A DNA stretch of 64,000 nt from Phlebiopsis flavidoalba (Eukaryota > Basidiomycota > Agaricomycetes > Polyporales > Phanerochaetaceae): contig JAOCPU010000013.1 in NCBI GenBank assembly GCA_035772785.1, forward strand, positions 377,001-441,000, written 5' to 3'. The position numbers and the translations under genes were made by a program. Under the pieces are notes generated by a model, which was not told where the DNA came from, did not search any database, and worked only from the letters and a program-made list of their open reading frames with translations. Numbering within the stretch: position 1 is the first letter of the stretch; each line of letters opens with the position of its first letter. Below, one piece after another: positions 38,744 through 50,428 of the stretch.

Positions 38744-40849
38744 TTACACTATGTATCGAAATCCGACACTCCTCTTACCACATTCTGTTTCTATCGTTGT
38801 TAATGTAATATAACATTCATCTTTTCTAGACGGAAGGGCCGTTTCATATGTACATAAGTAGGACAACACGCAATGGCAGCGCACGTTTGAAACGGTACAT
38901 ATGACGAGCGCTGGGCGATACGTGGGGTGCCCAAGCAGGTTGCCAAACATAGCTGGAGTAGGCGTTTCAGAGGATGAAATGTAAAAGTCAACTCGATAAC
39001 TTACGATCCCAATATGTTACCCGGTAGAGAGAGACGGCGTTGATAAAGGCCAACGCTACGGCGCGTTTTTTGCCGGGGGGCCAGGGAATATGTTGCTTTG
39101 CCAGCCGAGGAAGATGGAGAAGCCGGTACAACAGAGCGTGAGGAGAGTTCTACATTATCTAAGAGTAAGGTCGGAAATGAAACAATCTAGATGTACGCTT
39201 ACAGTGATATGTAGCGGGCTATTGTATTCATGTGGGGGAGGAGCATAGCGATGAGAATGCCAAGCAATGCTATTGCCACAGTAGGGATGGTAATATGCTT
39301 GAAACGCTCCCGCGCCATGTCGGAATGTCTACGACTCTCTACAGCTTACTTTCCTGGTTTACAACGAAATCAGTCCTCGCACCTCGACGCCATAAAGGTA
39401 GCCACAGCCGTCAAGATATACGGCGAGCGCGACAAAAGCAGTGTCACTGTACGATTATATCCAAGCGTCGACGCGACATAATCGTCGGGAACCACCCCGC
39501 AACGGGCACGCGCATGCCAGAGTGAGGAAAACTGGCCCAGGCGTGAGGATCCAGCACATTCAGATCCGAGAGCGCCATCCACAAGCCCCGGTACACGTCT
39601 TCCGGGCTCCTTTTCATGCTCGCCAGAAGACGAGCCTACGTCGTCTTGCAATCGCTTTACAGCGAGCCGAACTTCGTCTTTCCGTCAGCCATCCAGGTTT
39701 GCGTCGTCTCTGGGTAAATCAGGGAGTATGCGCATGGCCCAGGCTGCTACGGCATGCATTGTCATAGCCCCCTTCTGATATGTACGTTCTGATACAGGAA
39801 GCCACCTCCACGCAGCGAATCCAAGTACGGCCCTGCATACTGTCCCAGAATCGCGGATGCGAAGAGCGCACCGAACGCGCCGCTGATTATGGTGCCGCAG
39901 CAAGAGGATGGCTGTGCGCATGCCAAGTTCGTTGTGTTTGTACCATTGGCTGATGTGGAACAAGGCACCCGGGGAAGAAGGACGCTTCTTTGTCTAACAA
40001 TGTTCCGAGTAACAAGGGCGCGCGAGCAGGACTTGAGGATAACTACGATTGTGTGAGCCGCGTAAAAAGCGAAATGCACAAGAATGATAATAATTACTTG
40101 GTGGCACAGCCTGGTATTACGGTGTGAGAACTGGGGGGGTCGCAGTGTGGATATTGGCTACTCACAAACGCCAGTCAGGAAGTCCGAAGAAGACCCCAAG
40201 ATTATCATGCATATAGGGATCTGTACCACCGAGGGTTTGCCAAGTATGATTGAGAAACATGGTTGCTACCATTTCCTCGATCATTAATCCACCTCGGGAC
40301 AATTGGGCGTACTCACGAAGGTATCTGTGCATCGTAATATATCCACCGCGTATAGAACAGCGAAAGCGAACAGAGTAAGCGCATTGTTGACACCTTTGAG
40401 TCCCAGATCTTCTTCAAATCCGTGGTAACCGAGCTGCTCTGTTTCATATCAAGCCCGGTTAAGATTAGCGAAACGGGCCAGGCGCGTTGTTTGGGTAAAA
40501 ATTTTTCACTGACCCAGTATTGTTACTCGTCAGATCTTCGAATATCCTATCAGTGAAACATATAGTCTAAATAGGTGGCAACTCAACAAAATTCAGAATG
40601 TACATGAGCAGCAAAATCGACATCCGCAATTGTCTATCTTCCACACCAACCTCTTCTCCATCTCTCCTCTCGCTACGTACCGCCGAACGCCACATCGCCA
40701 TCATCTTCATCCCATCTGTGTGGCCCATGCTTTGGCGGTCGTGGAGGTCTGCAGAAGAGACACGATTCAGCGCGGCCACCCCCCTACCTGGTTGTTCCTA
40801 GCGGGTTTGATTCAGCGGACATCAGTTCCAACTTGAGGACTGGACACAT
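38744..40849 (-). CDS. MFS transporter, Dal5-like (copy A), heavily frame-interrupted
   Basis: Dal5-type MFS proteins are 12-helix plasma-membrane symporters for small anionic solutes such as allantoate, nicotinate or short peptides. Copy A keeps the family N-terminus RRDMEKRLVWKID (about 40650) and MSILLLMYILNFV. Later come GFEEDLGLKGVNNALTLFA (about 40400) and TRFL..PGALF-like blocks, then ELGMRTAILLL and GTIISGAFGALFASAIL (about 39850-39910). YNRTVTLLLSRSPYILTAVA (about 39390-39450) follows, and the C-terminal helices end RSVGFRYIV at 38744, which matches the C-terminus of the other copies. It is the most degraded of the four. The start at 40849 (MCPVLKLELMSAES) is a guess across a frame break. 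Solute unknown. Confidence 0.72.
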
Positions 40850-41321
40850 GTCGGCTTTGGAGAGGAAGAGCAATGTTGGTGGCCGGCCGCCTGATCTACC
40901 CACCCTGGCTGTGGGACTATCGAGGTAGGTTAGGCGCACTTACGTGACTGTTCCGTTCGGTCTGTCCCACCATTATGGACTGGATCCTTGTTGATGCTGT
41001 CTAAAAAGTGGGATAGTACCGCGCTCATGCGTCTAGATACCGCTGCTAAAAAATGAATCAGGGTCCGCAAAGTCAAGTAGCCGATTAGTGGGTAACGTAC
41101 AATTGACACTGAATCGGGGATATCATGTAGTGAGTATGCTTAAGTCGCTTTCACAGAATACGGATTACTCTCGTAGACACACTATTGAAGAGCCTATCGA
41201 TAATTGGACAAATTGATGATCTATTCCTTCGCAAGTCCATCGTTGTTAGTTTCAAAAGCGGGAAACAATAACAACAAGAAGTCGTAAAATGTCGTAAAAC
41301 CAATGTAGAAAAGCGCGCCAT
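40850..41321. other. Intergenic between MFS copies A and B
   Basis: AT-rich, no gene seen. It should contain the promoter of copy A and the 3' end of copy B. Confidence 0.45.
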
Positions 41322-43397
41322 CTATACGCAGGTATCTGAACCCGGATCTCGCTCTGCTCTAACCCCGCTCCAGTCTCGGCATCGCTCCAGCTTGAGGTGA
41401 GATTGTTTGAAGATAGCCGTCTCTTCAGGATGTAGCGAAAAGAAGATCCGATCTCAGCGACGCGGCGATACAGATAAGGAAAGAGTTCCGGTCACGTATC
41501 GGGGCCCATACAGGCTGCCAGACGTAAACTATATCCCTGCGGGCCGATTTAAGTGGGGCTAAGTAGTAGGAGTCGAACTGTCGATCCACGTTACGATCCT
41601 AGCAATATTTAGCCCGAGTTGCGACAGGGCGTTGCATCAGTAGCGACCAGCGAGGGCGTGACTGCTCCTGTTGGCCGGTACGTGGCCTCGGAAGTGTGTT
41701 GCTGAGCCAGCCATAAGAGCAACACGAGAAGCCGGCGTAGGGAATTGGTGGTGAGGGGAGGAATCTGTGAATGACGTTTCAGATACCCGCTGACGCTGTC
41801 AATCAGGAAAATGGACTGCAAACAGCGCAAAGTATCGGGCTCCTGGTGGTTTGTCATAGGGTGGAACATAGCAAGGATAACTCCGGAATGGACCGGATCC
41901 ATACATGGTATGGTTATGTGGTAGAAGCGTTCGCCCACTCGCTCTGTCTGATCGTCTGTGATAACAGGCATTAGTAGCCCATCACGTCGAAGACGGCATA
42001 CTGACGCACCTCGCGACGAAGAAAGTTTCAAACGTTGTGATACAGGTATGGCGGAGCGCATAGGAGGAGCGTGATAGTAGGTGCTGTAATCCCACCAGCG
42101 TAGACACGATAGTTTGGAAACCATGCTGTAAACCCATTCGCATAGAATTTGAGAGAGCATGGCAAGCAGTAAAAGGATCCACACATTCGCATTCCGACAC
42201 GGCCAGTACCAAAGGCCCCTGCATCGGATGTCTCATCACCACTGTACTCGGGATGCGCATCCGCATCCTCATTCATCCGCCTCACAGCAAACAGCTTCAA
42301 CCTCCTGCTCCGTAATGCCACCCACTCTTCGTCGTCTCCGGCAAGTCCGGGATAGAGTTAAACATGGCGCATACAGCGACGAGGATGGTCAGCGAGCCCT
42401 CAAGGTAGAAGAGCCAGCGCCAGGCGGCGCGCCCGAGGACGCCCTGCATGTTGTCCGGATCGCGGACGCGACCTCTGAGCGCGCCGAAGGCGTTGCCCTT
42501 TTTGATGATGTTCCCGCAAAAGAGAAGGGCGGTGCGCGAGCCGAGCTCGCTGTGCTTGTAACCATTATGCTTATTAGGAAGAGCGCGCCTGGGAAGAATG
42601 AGGCTTCCCCGACGACGCCCAGGATGAGGCGCGTGAGCAGGACGTCAACGAAAGCTAGGGTGTACGTTAGACTCGTGAAAATAGGGCTAGTTATTGAGGC
42701 GTACTTGCGCGCGAAACCTGCGAAACACTTTCAGATGATACACTTGGCGTAGTAATTTAGATGACGGAATGACTAGGTTACACCCGTCATTACTGAAACC
42801 AAGCCCCAAATCGCCATACAAGTCGGCAGATAGAGGGACGGCTTGCCAATATGGTTTCAAAAACATGTTGCTAGCGCATATATGAAGCTCGACCCCTGCT
42901 GCAGAGGCGAGCGGTGCTCACGAGGGTATCTGCATAGAGATGTAGCCAATGTAGAGAATCGACAGCACTGTCGCGAACTGCTGGCCTTTCAAGCCAAGAT
43001 CCTCTTCAAATCCGCGCAGGCGCGCCGCTCTGCATGTCAGTGAGTTAATCGGTCTTTCTAGCGTGGCTATAGGTATAGCAGTCTACGTACCCCGCATTGT
43101 TTACGGTCAATCTAGTGGAGGAACGACCCCTTATCAAACAGATTAATATAAACAGAAGGAAATACGCACAAAGTTCAAGATGTAAATGAGCACAAGAATC
43201 GACATGCGCTTATCCACCTTCCACAGCAGCTTCCGCTCGAGCCTCGCGCCTCGCAGCGGACCCGCCAAACTCTGACCACGGGGGCGTCCCGCTCGTCGTC
43301 GGTCGCGTCCCAAGCAGCCTGCATCGCAGAGGACGAAGACGAGGGTCTTGAGAAGAGCGGCGTGCGGGGGTCCCATGCCTTCTTCCTCCATGGTCAT
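41322..43397 (-). CDS. MFS transporter, Dal5-like (copy B), heavily frame-interrupted
   Basis: Tandem neighbour of copy A on the same strand. A Met-Glu start MTMEEEGMGPPHAALLKTL at 43397 leads to LERKLLWKVDKRMSILVLIY and ILNF (about 43160-43240). GFEEDLGLKGQQFATVLS-like residues (about 43000) follow, then VDVLLTRLILGVVGEASFFP-like residues (about 42620, several breaks). NKHNGYKHSELGSRTALLF-like residues (about 42540) and LFYLEGSLAILVAVCAMFNS-like residues (about 42370-42410) come next. The C-terminal half is eroded: ITLLLCAPPYLYHN (about 42050), TLPRPRTG (about 41680), VWQPVWAPIRD (about 41490) and a final ARSGFRYLRI near 41330. Helices are recognisable but no complete frame survives. It could be a true pseudogene or the same gene type seen through sequence error. 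Confidence 0.7.
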
Positions 43398-44375
43398 CGA
43401 GGGACTGATGAAACGTGGCACTCCCGAAGCTTAGAAGGCGGTCCTGTGCTGCTGAAGTGGGGATAATAGAGATGTGCTTGTTCGGTGCGCCGGTGGTCCC
43501 AACTCCGGCCAAAATCAAGCAGAATGGGGCGTGATCAAGAGAAAACTGGTGGAGATGTATGGTGAGGCGTATATGGAGGCGGAGAAGAGTGCTTGTCGCT
43601 GTCATTTCCGTTTATCTCGACCCATAGCTGAACGTCCCGCGGGACGGCTGTGGAACAATTGTGCTGTGTCCGGGACAAGCCGGTGGATTTTGTGGCGTCC
43701 ACGCGAGCGACGCGTGGTCTGAATTACCGGCGGGCGCTGGCCATCATATGGCCAGCGCGCATTTCTTGTTTCTTGCCAGTTTGTCCGTCAGTTCTCTGGT
43801 CATCATATCGTAAGCACTACGCTCTCGGGGCTTCTTGATGTGGAGATTTTGTTTGTTTCCTGGTGAGTTTTTACTTGCGATCGCACGTTGTTGACATTTT
43901 CATTGACATCGACGCTCTTACAGAGTAGCAGCCGAACCGGAAGCTCATGTCATAATTCACTCATTCAATTCAACGATCATTTTACCCATCCTACCGAAAA
44001 ACACACCTGCTAGCACTGCACCAGCCAGGCGCAAAAAAAAAAAAAAAGGAACTGATGGTCATTTTCCTTAGCTCGTCGTCCCGCCGGAATCTACCCACAC
44101 TGACATGGGCGTAGATCATCAGGCGCTTGATGACGTATTAACCATCGCCGAAGGCCTTCTGCGCCCATCCTATCAGCTGCTTGCGTAACGAGGCGCGGTG
44201 CCTATCGTCCAGTGTATCGCCGATCCAGCTATGCTTAAGCGAAAGGGGCATTTGTAGGGTGTATGGTGCGCCGGCACTGGGGTGTTATTGACAAGACCGG
44301 CGTACGATCGGGGGCCTATGGCTCATCAGTAAGCTCGTTATGGCCTCCTTCGTCTACATCAGTCCTGCGGTCGCA

Positions 44376-44395
44376 GGGGGGGGGGGGGGGGGGGG
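44376..44395 (+). repeat. G20 homopolymer
   Basis: Twenty consecutive G bases. G tracts of this length are rare in fungal DNA outside repeats and are also a classic site of length error. Confidence 0.9.
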
Positions 44396-44692
44396 CACGT
44401 GGGCGAATCCACGAGGACGTGCTTTGCATATTGGCGTGGCGGCTAAGGTCACGGGGCGAATGGCAATGTCTCAACTGTTCGGGGGGATAGCGACGCTTTC
44501 TAAAAGACGGTATTGCGGATTTTTGCCGTGGCAGGACTGCGTCATCTTACATCTCCGTGTACATGCTTTGACGGCGCACTACTAGCCATATACATCAGGT
44601 TGGACTGTCAAGCATTGACATCTTAGACCTACATTGGATTCTATTATTGAATATCCCATTACGCACAAAGATTAAGGGCAGCCCTGCTAATC

Positions 44693-44710
44693 GGGGGGGG
44701 GGGGGGGGGG
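44693..44710 (+). repeat. G18 homopolymer
   Basis: Eighteen consecutive G bases on the same strand, about 300 bp from the G20 tract, with no coding context I recognise. Confidence 0.9.
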
Positions 44711-46163
44711 CACTCACACGATCTTGGTAGAAGTCCCGAGTACGTGACACAGAGTATGCTCGTTTTGTCTCCTACTCACAGAAGGTCCCTGTAACTCGAT
44801 AGTGATAGGCAATCCAAACCTCACAGGAAGCAATTCTACGTCATGTAAGGTCACCAACCGAAGGAGAGCTACGCACGACTAACAAAGTCCTCCTGGCGCA
44901 CCGCACCGTAACTCGATACGAATACTGCTACGACATCGAATCCTTACCGCGCTTGGGTGGCGATGCTACCAAGCAGTCAATCGCCCCCTTGGCACAGTCT
45001 CACGGGCGCTGTACCCGAACTGGCGGTGCCATACTAGACTACTAGATGTCTACTGTAATGACCCTGCTCCTATGGATCGTACTGAGTTGATACGGTACCA
45101 CCAGGCGGAACTTACCACAACGCAGCCTAGGGTGCGACATCGCGGCGCGCTTCATGCGCCGCAGCTTACTTTTCGACACCGTAAGCGCTTACCCGCTGCA
45201 GGCGCGACCCCGTCAGCTCTTTCCCCCAGGGCAGTCAGACGCGCATGCTAGGCCGCCTGCGCGTCGAGCGCCATCCCTGCCCGGCATTCGCGCTTGCTAC
45301 TGCTGTAGCAGTAGTCGATCATCGCCTCGTACGCATAAGGTGTTTTGTATGACGTGGTCGCGTAGCACATAGGGCGCATTGTGCGGGCGATCGCCGGCCG
45401 GCGCTGTTGGGCGCGCGACCGATAGAGGGAGCTCACGCGACGCCCGCGCAGGTGGGACGCTAGCTGGTTGCGGGGCTACGGGAAGCTCCAGGGTTGGTGC
45501 TTGAGTGTAAGAATTGGGAGGGCCTGGACGGGATGTATTCCTTGAGGTATAGGATCTCGTTCGTGTGATTTGCAGGTCGCGGCGTTGTGGCTGTGGTGCG
45601 AGGGTAGGCGATGCGGAGCTGTGGGATCGTGTTGGGGCGCTGCATGACAGGTAGATGGAATGTGCGTACCTCGAGCTGGTTCAAGGAGTTCGAGCAGGAT
45701 TCATATGTGAGTCTTTGTGTTCTAGTCATGACACCTGTTCTGAAACTAATTGATACCTTCATTCGTCAGTTAAAGACTCATCATCACCATAAGTATCAAA
45801 GATATTCATTTATAATGCGATCACGGGAAATTCATACCAGATCCTGAATCCGAGCTGTGCCATCCCCCCTCACAAGACGCATACTTCATAAACTATTTCA
45901 TAGTAGTCCTATGCGCCTCTAAAGATATTTGTGTGGCCGGTTCAGAAGCCCATGCAGTGGAGGTGGTAACCAAGAGTTCGCTCTAAGGCGGTTTGGGAAG
46001 GTATGAATAGGTTCACATCTGATGTGTGTCTTCCTGGCTTAGCGCATGCGAAGGCTGGATTCTGACGAGAATCTTTCGCCAGTTGAATACAGAACAGAGT
46101 CAGATAGAGGTGCCTATATGCGTGTGCGGCAGATATAAAACGAAACTCTATAACACCGCCAAA

Positions 46164-46553
46164 ATGGCGTCTGATACACAAATCGATATCTTTTTGTTTC
46201 GTTTTCTATTCAAAGTTTGTCGCGCACGCCGTAAGAGAGGACGACTCGACTCGACTTACTCCCTCGAATACCACCCGCACCACCGCACCCTACCCTTGCC
46301 CCGTCCTCGCCTGGTCCTCACCAAGAGTTCCTTCCTTCAACTTCGAAGCAAGCAAGGCACAACCCTAAAAACCCCCGTCTCGCACCCAATAATGCTACCA
46401 CGGCCGCCGCCCCCGAGGGTACATCACTTCAGCACCCTACCAGAAGACTTGCTTTTTGTCTTTCAGGAACCCGCCACGCCGAGCCTAGGCCCGACTCAAG
46501 CAACAGCGAAGCAGATGTCCCCGCTGACGGGCGCGCGGCCCGAGGACGCGTAG
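46164..46553 (+). CDS. Possible small gene, unassigned
   Basis: An ATG in a good context (CCAAAATGGC) opens a 129-codon frame beginning MASDTQIDIFLFRFLFKV and ending TGARPEDA at 46553. A TATAAAA lies at 46134-46140, only 24 bases upstream, which is close for a fungal promoter. The protein is basic, then Pro-rich; no domain is seen. It could be an isolated chance frame. Confidence 0.25.
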   Translation: MASDTQIDIFLFRFLFKVCRARRKRGRLDSTYSLEYHPHHRTLPLPRPRLVLTKSSFLQLRSKQGTTLKTPVSHPIMLPRPPPPRVHHFSTLPEDLLFVFQEPATPSLGPTQATAKQMSPLTGARPEDA

Positions 46554-48600
46554 GCGCGCATTAACCTTTGTCCTTCCCAACGCACGAATTTGACCTCTGA
46601 CGCGGTTTGCGCCTTCTGGAAGCTCGCAGTGCTGGTTATAGACTTGCGATGGTGACGCGCCGCACCCCGAGCGACAGATCGTCGTCGAGCACGGGAACAG
46701 AGCAGGGACAAAGGTGGGGTTGAATCTTGTTTTTCTTTTCTTTTTTTTTGTAGGTCTCGCCGCGGATGGGCGGGTGCGAGGGCTCCGTGTCGTTGGGTCG
46801 TGCCACGTGTTGTGAAAGGCTATCTGGAGGTGCGGATGGCGTCGAACGTGTGTCGAAGGAGCAGTGTTTGATGAGTGGCGGGCACGATAGCTACGACGGG
46901 TATAATACTCATGTGGAAGCAGGAAAAAGGTAAGTGGTTAGTCGGTTGTTAGCTTGTATCGAGTGCGGACTGTGCGTAAGTATACGACGTTGTCGTAATA
47001 CATTAACTCAAAGGTAAGTACGCTACGCATTCACCGCCACGCACGCGCCCTCGCCAACCCAGTCACACCTCCCTTTCCCACCACCGCTATCGCTGCACAT
47101 ACGCCCTTACGACATCCCGCGCACGAGGCCCGCGATAAGTCGCGCAGCAGCCTCGCGCGTTGCTTCCCCTGACAGATGGCAAGGCCACAGATGAGGAGCT
47201 CGGCGTTCTTCGCGTCCGCGGCGTCTTTGCAACGCTATACTGTAAATTCGCGCGTCCGGGGGATGCCTGGGATATCCGTGGACCGTGCGGCGATCGTCTG
47301 TATCCGGAGGAGCGTCGTCTGTGGGGCAACGAATATTCCAGCCCGCCGCCGCTGTCGAGTGTGGCGGGCGTTGCGGGAGACGTCTAGTGCTAGCACGTAC
47401 ATACACGACATATTCTCTACACACCACGGCGCGCACTGGCGTGTGTGCAGCGGCCGCACAGGGTCCGGCGCAGTCCCGCGCGCGGAGATGCCCGCGCGCA
47501 GATTAGGCTGCAGCGCGACGCGACGACACCTCATCGTTACGTGTAGCGCGGCCCTACTGCTCGCGGGGGCAACGCCCACGCATCAGCGCGGGGAAATTGG
47601 GAGACGCGCCTCGGGCCCGTCCGTCGAACAGAAGTGTGCACAGAACATGGAACGTGGAACGTACGGGGTGGAGGTCGACAGGCACGCCGCCGCGGCGTCG
47701 CGACGGGTCGCCATGAAACGCGGTGCGCGCAGGGTGTGGCGCAACACCGCATCGGGCGTATGTCGCGGTCCTTTGCTTTTGTCTTGGGTATGTAGGGCCG
47801 CCGCCGTCGGAAATGCATGTCCTGCGCCTGCACCGGTCGCGATAAATGCGCGTTGCAGGAGGCTTGTCTCGTTCGAACGGCTCCGCTCGGTGGTAGAGAG
47901 AGGGGTAGCGCGGTCTGGGCCCGTGTGCGGGCTCGGACTGGGAGGGCGAGGGCGAGGGCTGCCTGCGCTGCTGCTCGCGGTGCACAGCGGGCGGTCAGCA
48001 GACGGGGCGGCCGGGGCTCGTGCGCTGCTGCTCATGGCGGCGTGGGGCAGGGTACAGCGGTGGGGGGTCCGGAGCATGGGGAATGACGAGCGGGAGGGCA
48101 AATGAAGGAAGCGAGAGGAGGAGGGAGATGAAGAGAGACAGGCACCGTCTTGGGCAGGCGACTGGTGGGAGACAGGGGACCGGGCGGCTCGTGCGGGACT
48201 TGGTCCAGCGGGGACGTGGCAAGAGCAGAGAGTAGAGCGCGATTAATATTGGTCGTGTGTGTAAGTTTTTTTATACAGCTGGCGGTTGGCAGGGAGCCAG
48301 TCGAGCGAGGCAAGGCAGCAGCTCTGTGCGGTGGGTAGGCCTTTACCCGGCGAGCACCGATCCGCGACGGAACGTCTGCTACAAATGTCTCCGCCCACCG
48401 CAACGCTTAAATACCCCTTTCCTGCTTTCCCCGCCCTTCGCCCTACCCTCCCATCGCACCCCGCCCGCCGTCGCCGCCCACGGCCCCCAGCACCCCGCCG
48501 CCTGACCGCCCGCCCCGCCCCACGTCGCCCGCCCCCGCTTCCCCGGAGAAACGGCGCGGAAAATAGGTGACTCCAGCCGCGGGCACCTAACCCTATATTG
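46554..48600. other. GC-rich region upstream of RHEB, no supported gene
   Basis: Base composition becomes GC-rich from about 46.6 kb. Long frames are open on both strands at once around 47.1-48.1 kb, which is what GC-rich DNA gives by chance. They are Arg/Ala-rich with no motif. A T-run (about 46740-46750) and many CG-rich palindromic words are present. I assign nothing here. Confidence 0.45.
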
Positions 48601-48692
48601 CTCCATTCTCCACCTTTTTCTGCCCACTCGCCCTATAACACCCCCGCGGGCCCCTACCCTTCTGCTCTCCTCCCCTCCCCGCCCCGCCTGCC
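48601..48692 (+). promoter_or_regulatory. Pyrimidine-rich leader of RHEB
   Basis: The last 90 bases before the RHEB start are almost entirely C and T (runs such as CTCTCCTCCCCTCCCC). CT-rich leaders mark transcription start regions of well-expressed fungal genes. No TATA box is evident. Confidence 0.45.
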
Positions 48693-49659
48693 ATGCCCCG
48701 CCGAAATCAACAAGAAACGCAGAGATCTCCGTGCTCGGCTCGCGCTCCGTCGGTGCGTGCGCCGCCCCAGCCCGCGTGGCTGCTGCTCACGAGACAGACA
48801 CGCACAGGCAAATCCTCGCTCGTGATCCAGTTCATCGAGAACCAGTTCGTCGAGTCGTACTACCCGACCATCGAGAGCACCTTCACCAAGACCATCAGCC
48901 ACAACGGCATCAGCTACGACTGTGACATCATAGACACCGCCGGCCAGGTGAGCCAGTGCCGCCATCCGTTTGCTGTTCCATGCGTTTCCTCCCCCCTCCG
49001 TTTGCGTGGCGTTGTGTAGTCCCCGTTGCCGCTCCGCTCGTATCTGTCAGACGACAGGGCGCGCTCCTGGGCGGCTGCGCCTGCGCGCGCGCGCGCGCAC
49101 GGATTTTCGGACGTCGGCGCACCCTTCACCCTCCCAGCTGCCCATATCCCGTTTACCACAAGACACTGACAGACGGACAGGACGAATACACGATCCTGAA
49201 CTCGAAACACGCGATCGGGATCCACGCTTCGTGCTCGTGTACTCGGTCGCGAGCCGCAAGTCGTTCGACATGGTGCAGATCGTGTACGACAAGATCATCA
49301 ACTTTTGCGGGCTCGCGCAGGTGCCGTGCGTCATCGTCGGCTCCAAGACCGACCTGCCCACCCGTGCGCCTCCTTCCCCCTCTGTGTATCGTGTAAGGAG
49401 AGGCTGACGGTGCTGTGCAGGCAGGTCCCGGCGGAGGAGGGCCAGAGCCTCGCGAAGCAGAATCACGCGGCGTGGGTCGAGACGAGCGCAAAGACGAATA
49501 CCAACGTCGGTGCCGTGTGCCCCCCTTCTCCCCTCTCCACAGGGCCCCCTTACTGACGCCCCGCAGCCAAGGTCTTCGAGCTCTGCCTCGCCGAGATCGA
49601 AAAGGCGTCGCCGAGCAGCAAATCCGACCCGCCCGCGAGCAAGTGCACGATCCAATAGC
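48693..49659 (+). CDS. RHB1: Rheb-type small GTPase, frame-interrupted
   Basis: Rheb activates TOR signalling (in some yeasts also amino-acid uptake) and is membrane-anchored by farnesylation. The start is ATG 48693 (MPAEINKKRR-like once one extra C is allowed). The G1 loop SVLGSRSVGKSS carries the Rheb-typical Arg and is split by an intron (about 48752-48809). Then come FIENQFVESYYPTIESTFTK (effector region), DIIDTAGQ, an intron of about 230 nt, DEYTILNSKHAIGIH and VYSVASRKSFDMVQIVYDKI. The end has IVGSKTDL (G4), QVPAEEGQSLAKQNHAAWVE, TSAKTN (G5) and KVFELCLAEIEKA. The CaaX box CTIQ closes the protein before the stop at 49657-49659. Breaks: extra C at 48696-48700, two bases lost near 48722, one G lost near 49226, one near 49365. 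Conservation is otherwise nearly perfect. Confidence 0.95.
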
Positions 49660-50312
49660 CCCCCTCTCACACCATTGCATCGCAACCCGCACATACATAC
49701 ATACATACATACATATGCACCCCTGACTTATAGCCCTGTATAGCCTGTACTACCCTACTCCCGCCCCGCTGCCCCCAGCCCAGACCGCACCCACCGAACG
49801 CTGTAGAAACGCTTGCCGCGGCGGCACTTAATCCCGCCTCTTTTCTCTCGCTGCTGCTTACCGTAATATATTCGCATTTTTTTCGTGTTCGTCGCATGGG
49901 AATGTGTGACGCGGGGGGCGAAGCGGCGCGCCGGTGTGCCGACGCGGTCTGGGTCGTGTACTAGTGGAGTGCGTGGTGAGCTTGTTTCGAGGGGCCCCGG
50001 CAGGGCAGGCGCGGTGGGTGTATGCGCTTCGTACACCTTCGCGGGAGTAGCGTGCGGGTCGGGTGACCTGCGCTCTAGAAATCGGCGGTATTTATGCCGT
50101 CGGGACGTGCGTAATGGGGCGTGCACGCGTCGTGACGCGGGTGTATACCGCGCCTCGCAAGGTCGGTGTATCTCGATGTGGGCGCCCGCCTCGGTGCACA
50201 GGATGGGACTGGAGAATACACCGTTACGAGACGCAGCGGCTGCAAGTGCCCCGTGACGCGTGCACGCCCTTCCAGGCCTCCAGCAGCCTCTGATACACAA
50301 TCACCATTTACC
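49660..50312. other. Convergent intergenic region RHEB / beta-mannosidase
   Basis: No gene seen. It contains the RHEB 3' end, a TACA microsatellite and a GC-rich stretch (49900-50260) with chance frames on both strands. Confidence 0.5.
49691..49716 (+). repeat. (ACAT)n microsatellite
   Basis: Six and a half copies of ACAT, 32 bases after the RHEB stop, in its 3' UTR or terminator. Confidence 0.9.
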
Positions 50313-50415
50313 ATCTCAATTATAATCTCAATGAACATCTCAGTTATAATCTCGATGAAAACATCTCAATTCCCATCTCAATTGCATTGTCACATCCCCC
50401 AATTACATTCTCAAT
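50313..50415 (+). repeat. Degenerate tandem repeat, about 24-bp unit (ATCTCAAT core)
   Basis: ATCTCAATTATAATCTCAAT at 50313 is followed by ATCTCAGTTATAATCTCGAT at 50337, a shorter ATCTCAATTCCCATCTCAAT at 50363 and a final ATTCTCAATT. Unit length drifts from 24 to 26. It is an AT-rich island in GC-rich surroundings and ends 14 bases before the beta-mannosidase stop. Confidence 0.75.
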
Positions 50416-50428
50416 TCACCTAGGCCTC

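Larger units (their letters stand above)
43398..46133. other. About 2.7 kb without a firm gene
   Basis: Minus-strand patches such as SWIGDTLDDRHRASLRKQLI (about 44170-44240) and SYKTPYAYEAMIDYCYSSSK (about 45290-45350) look protein-like but stand alone. An A15 run occurs at 44033-44047 and two long G tracts lie in the middle. I cannot assign a gene. Confidence 0.4.

Noticed and set aside
38744..43397. Repeat-induced point mutation as the cause of the eroded MFS copies
   Set aside because: Differences from copy C include many indels and mixed substitutions and are not dominated by C-to-T changes at a fixed dinucleotide, as far as can be judged by eye.
47087..48105. Long overlapping frames on both strands (up to 309 codons) upstream of RHEB
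   Set aside because: They occur in GC-rich DNA where stops are rare in all frames. The products are Arg/Ala-rich with no motif and no intron structure, and both strands look equally open.
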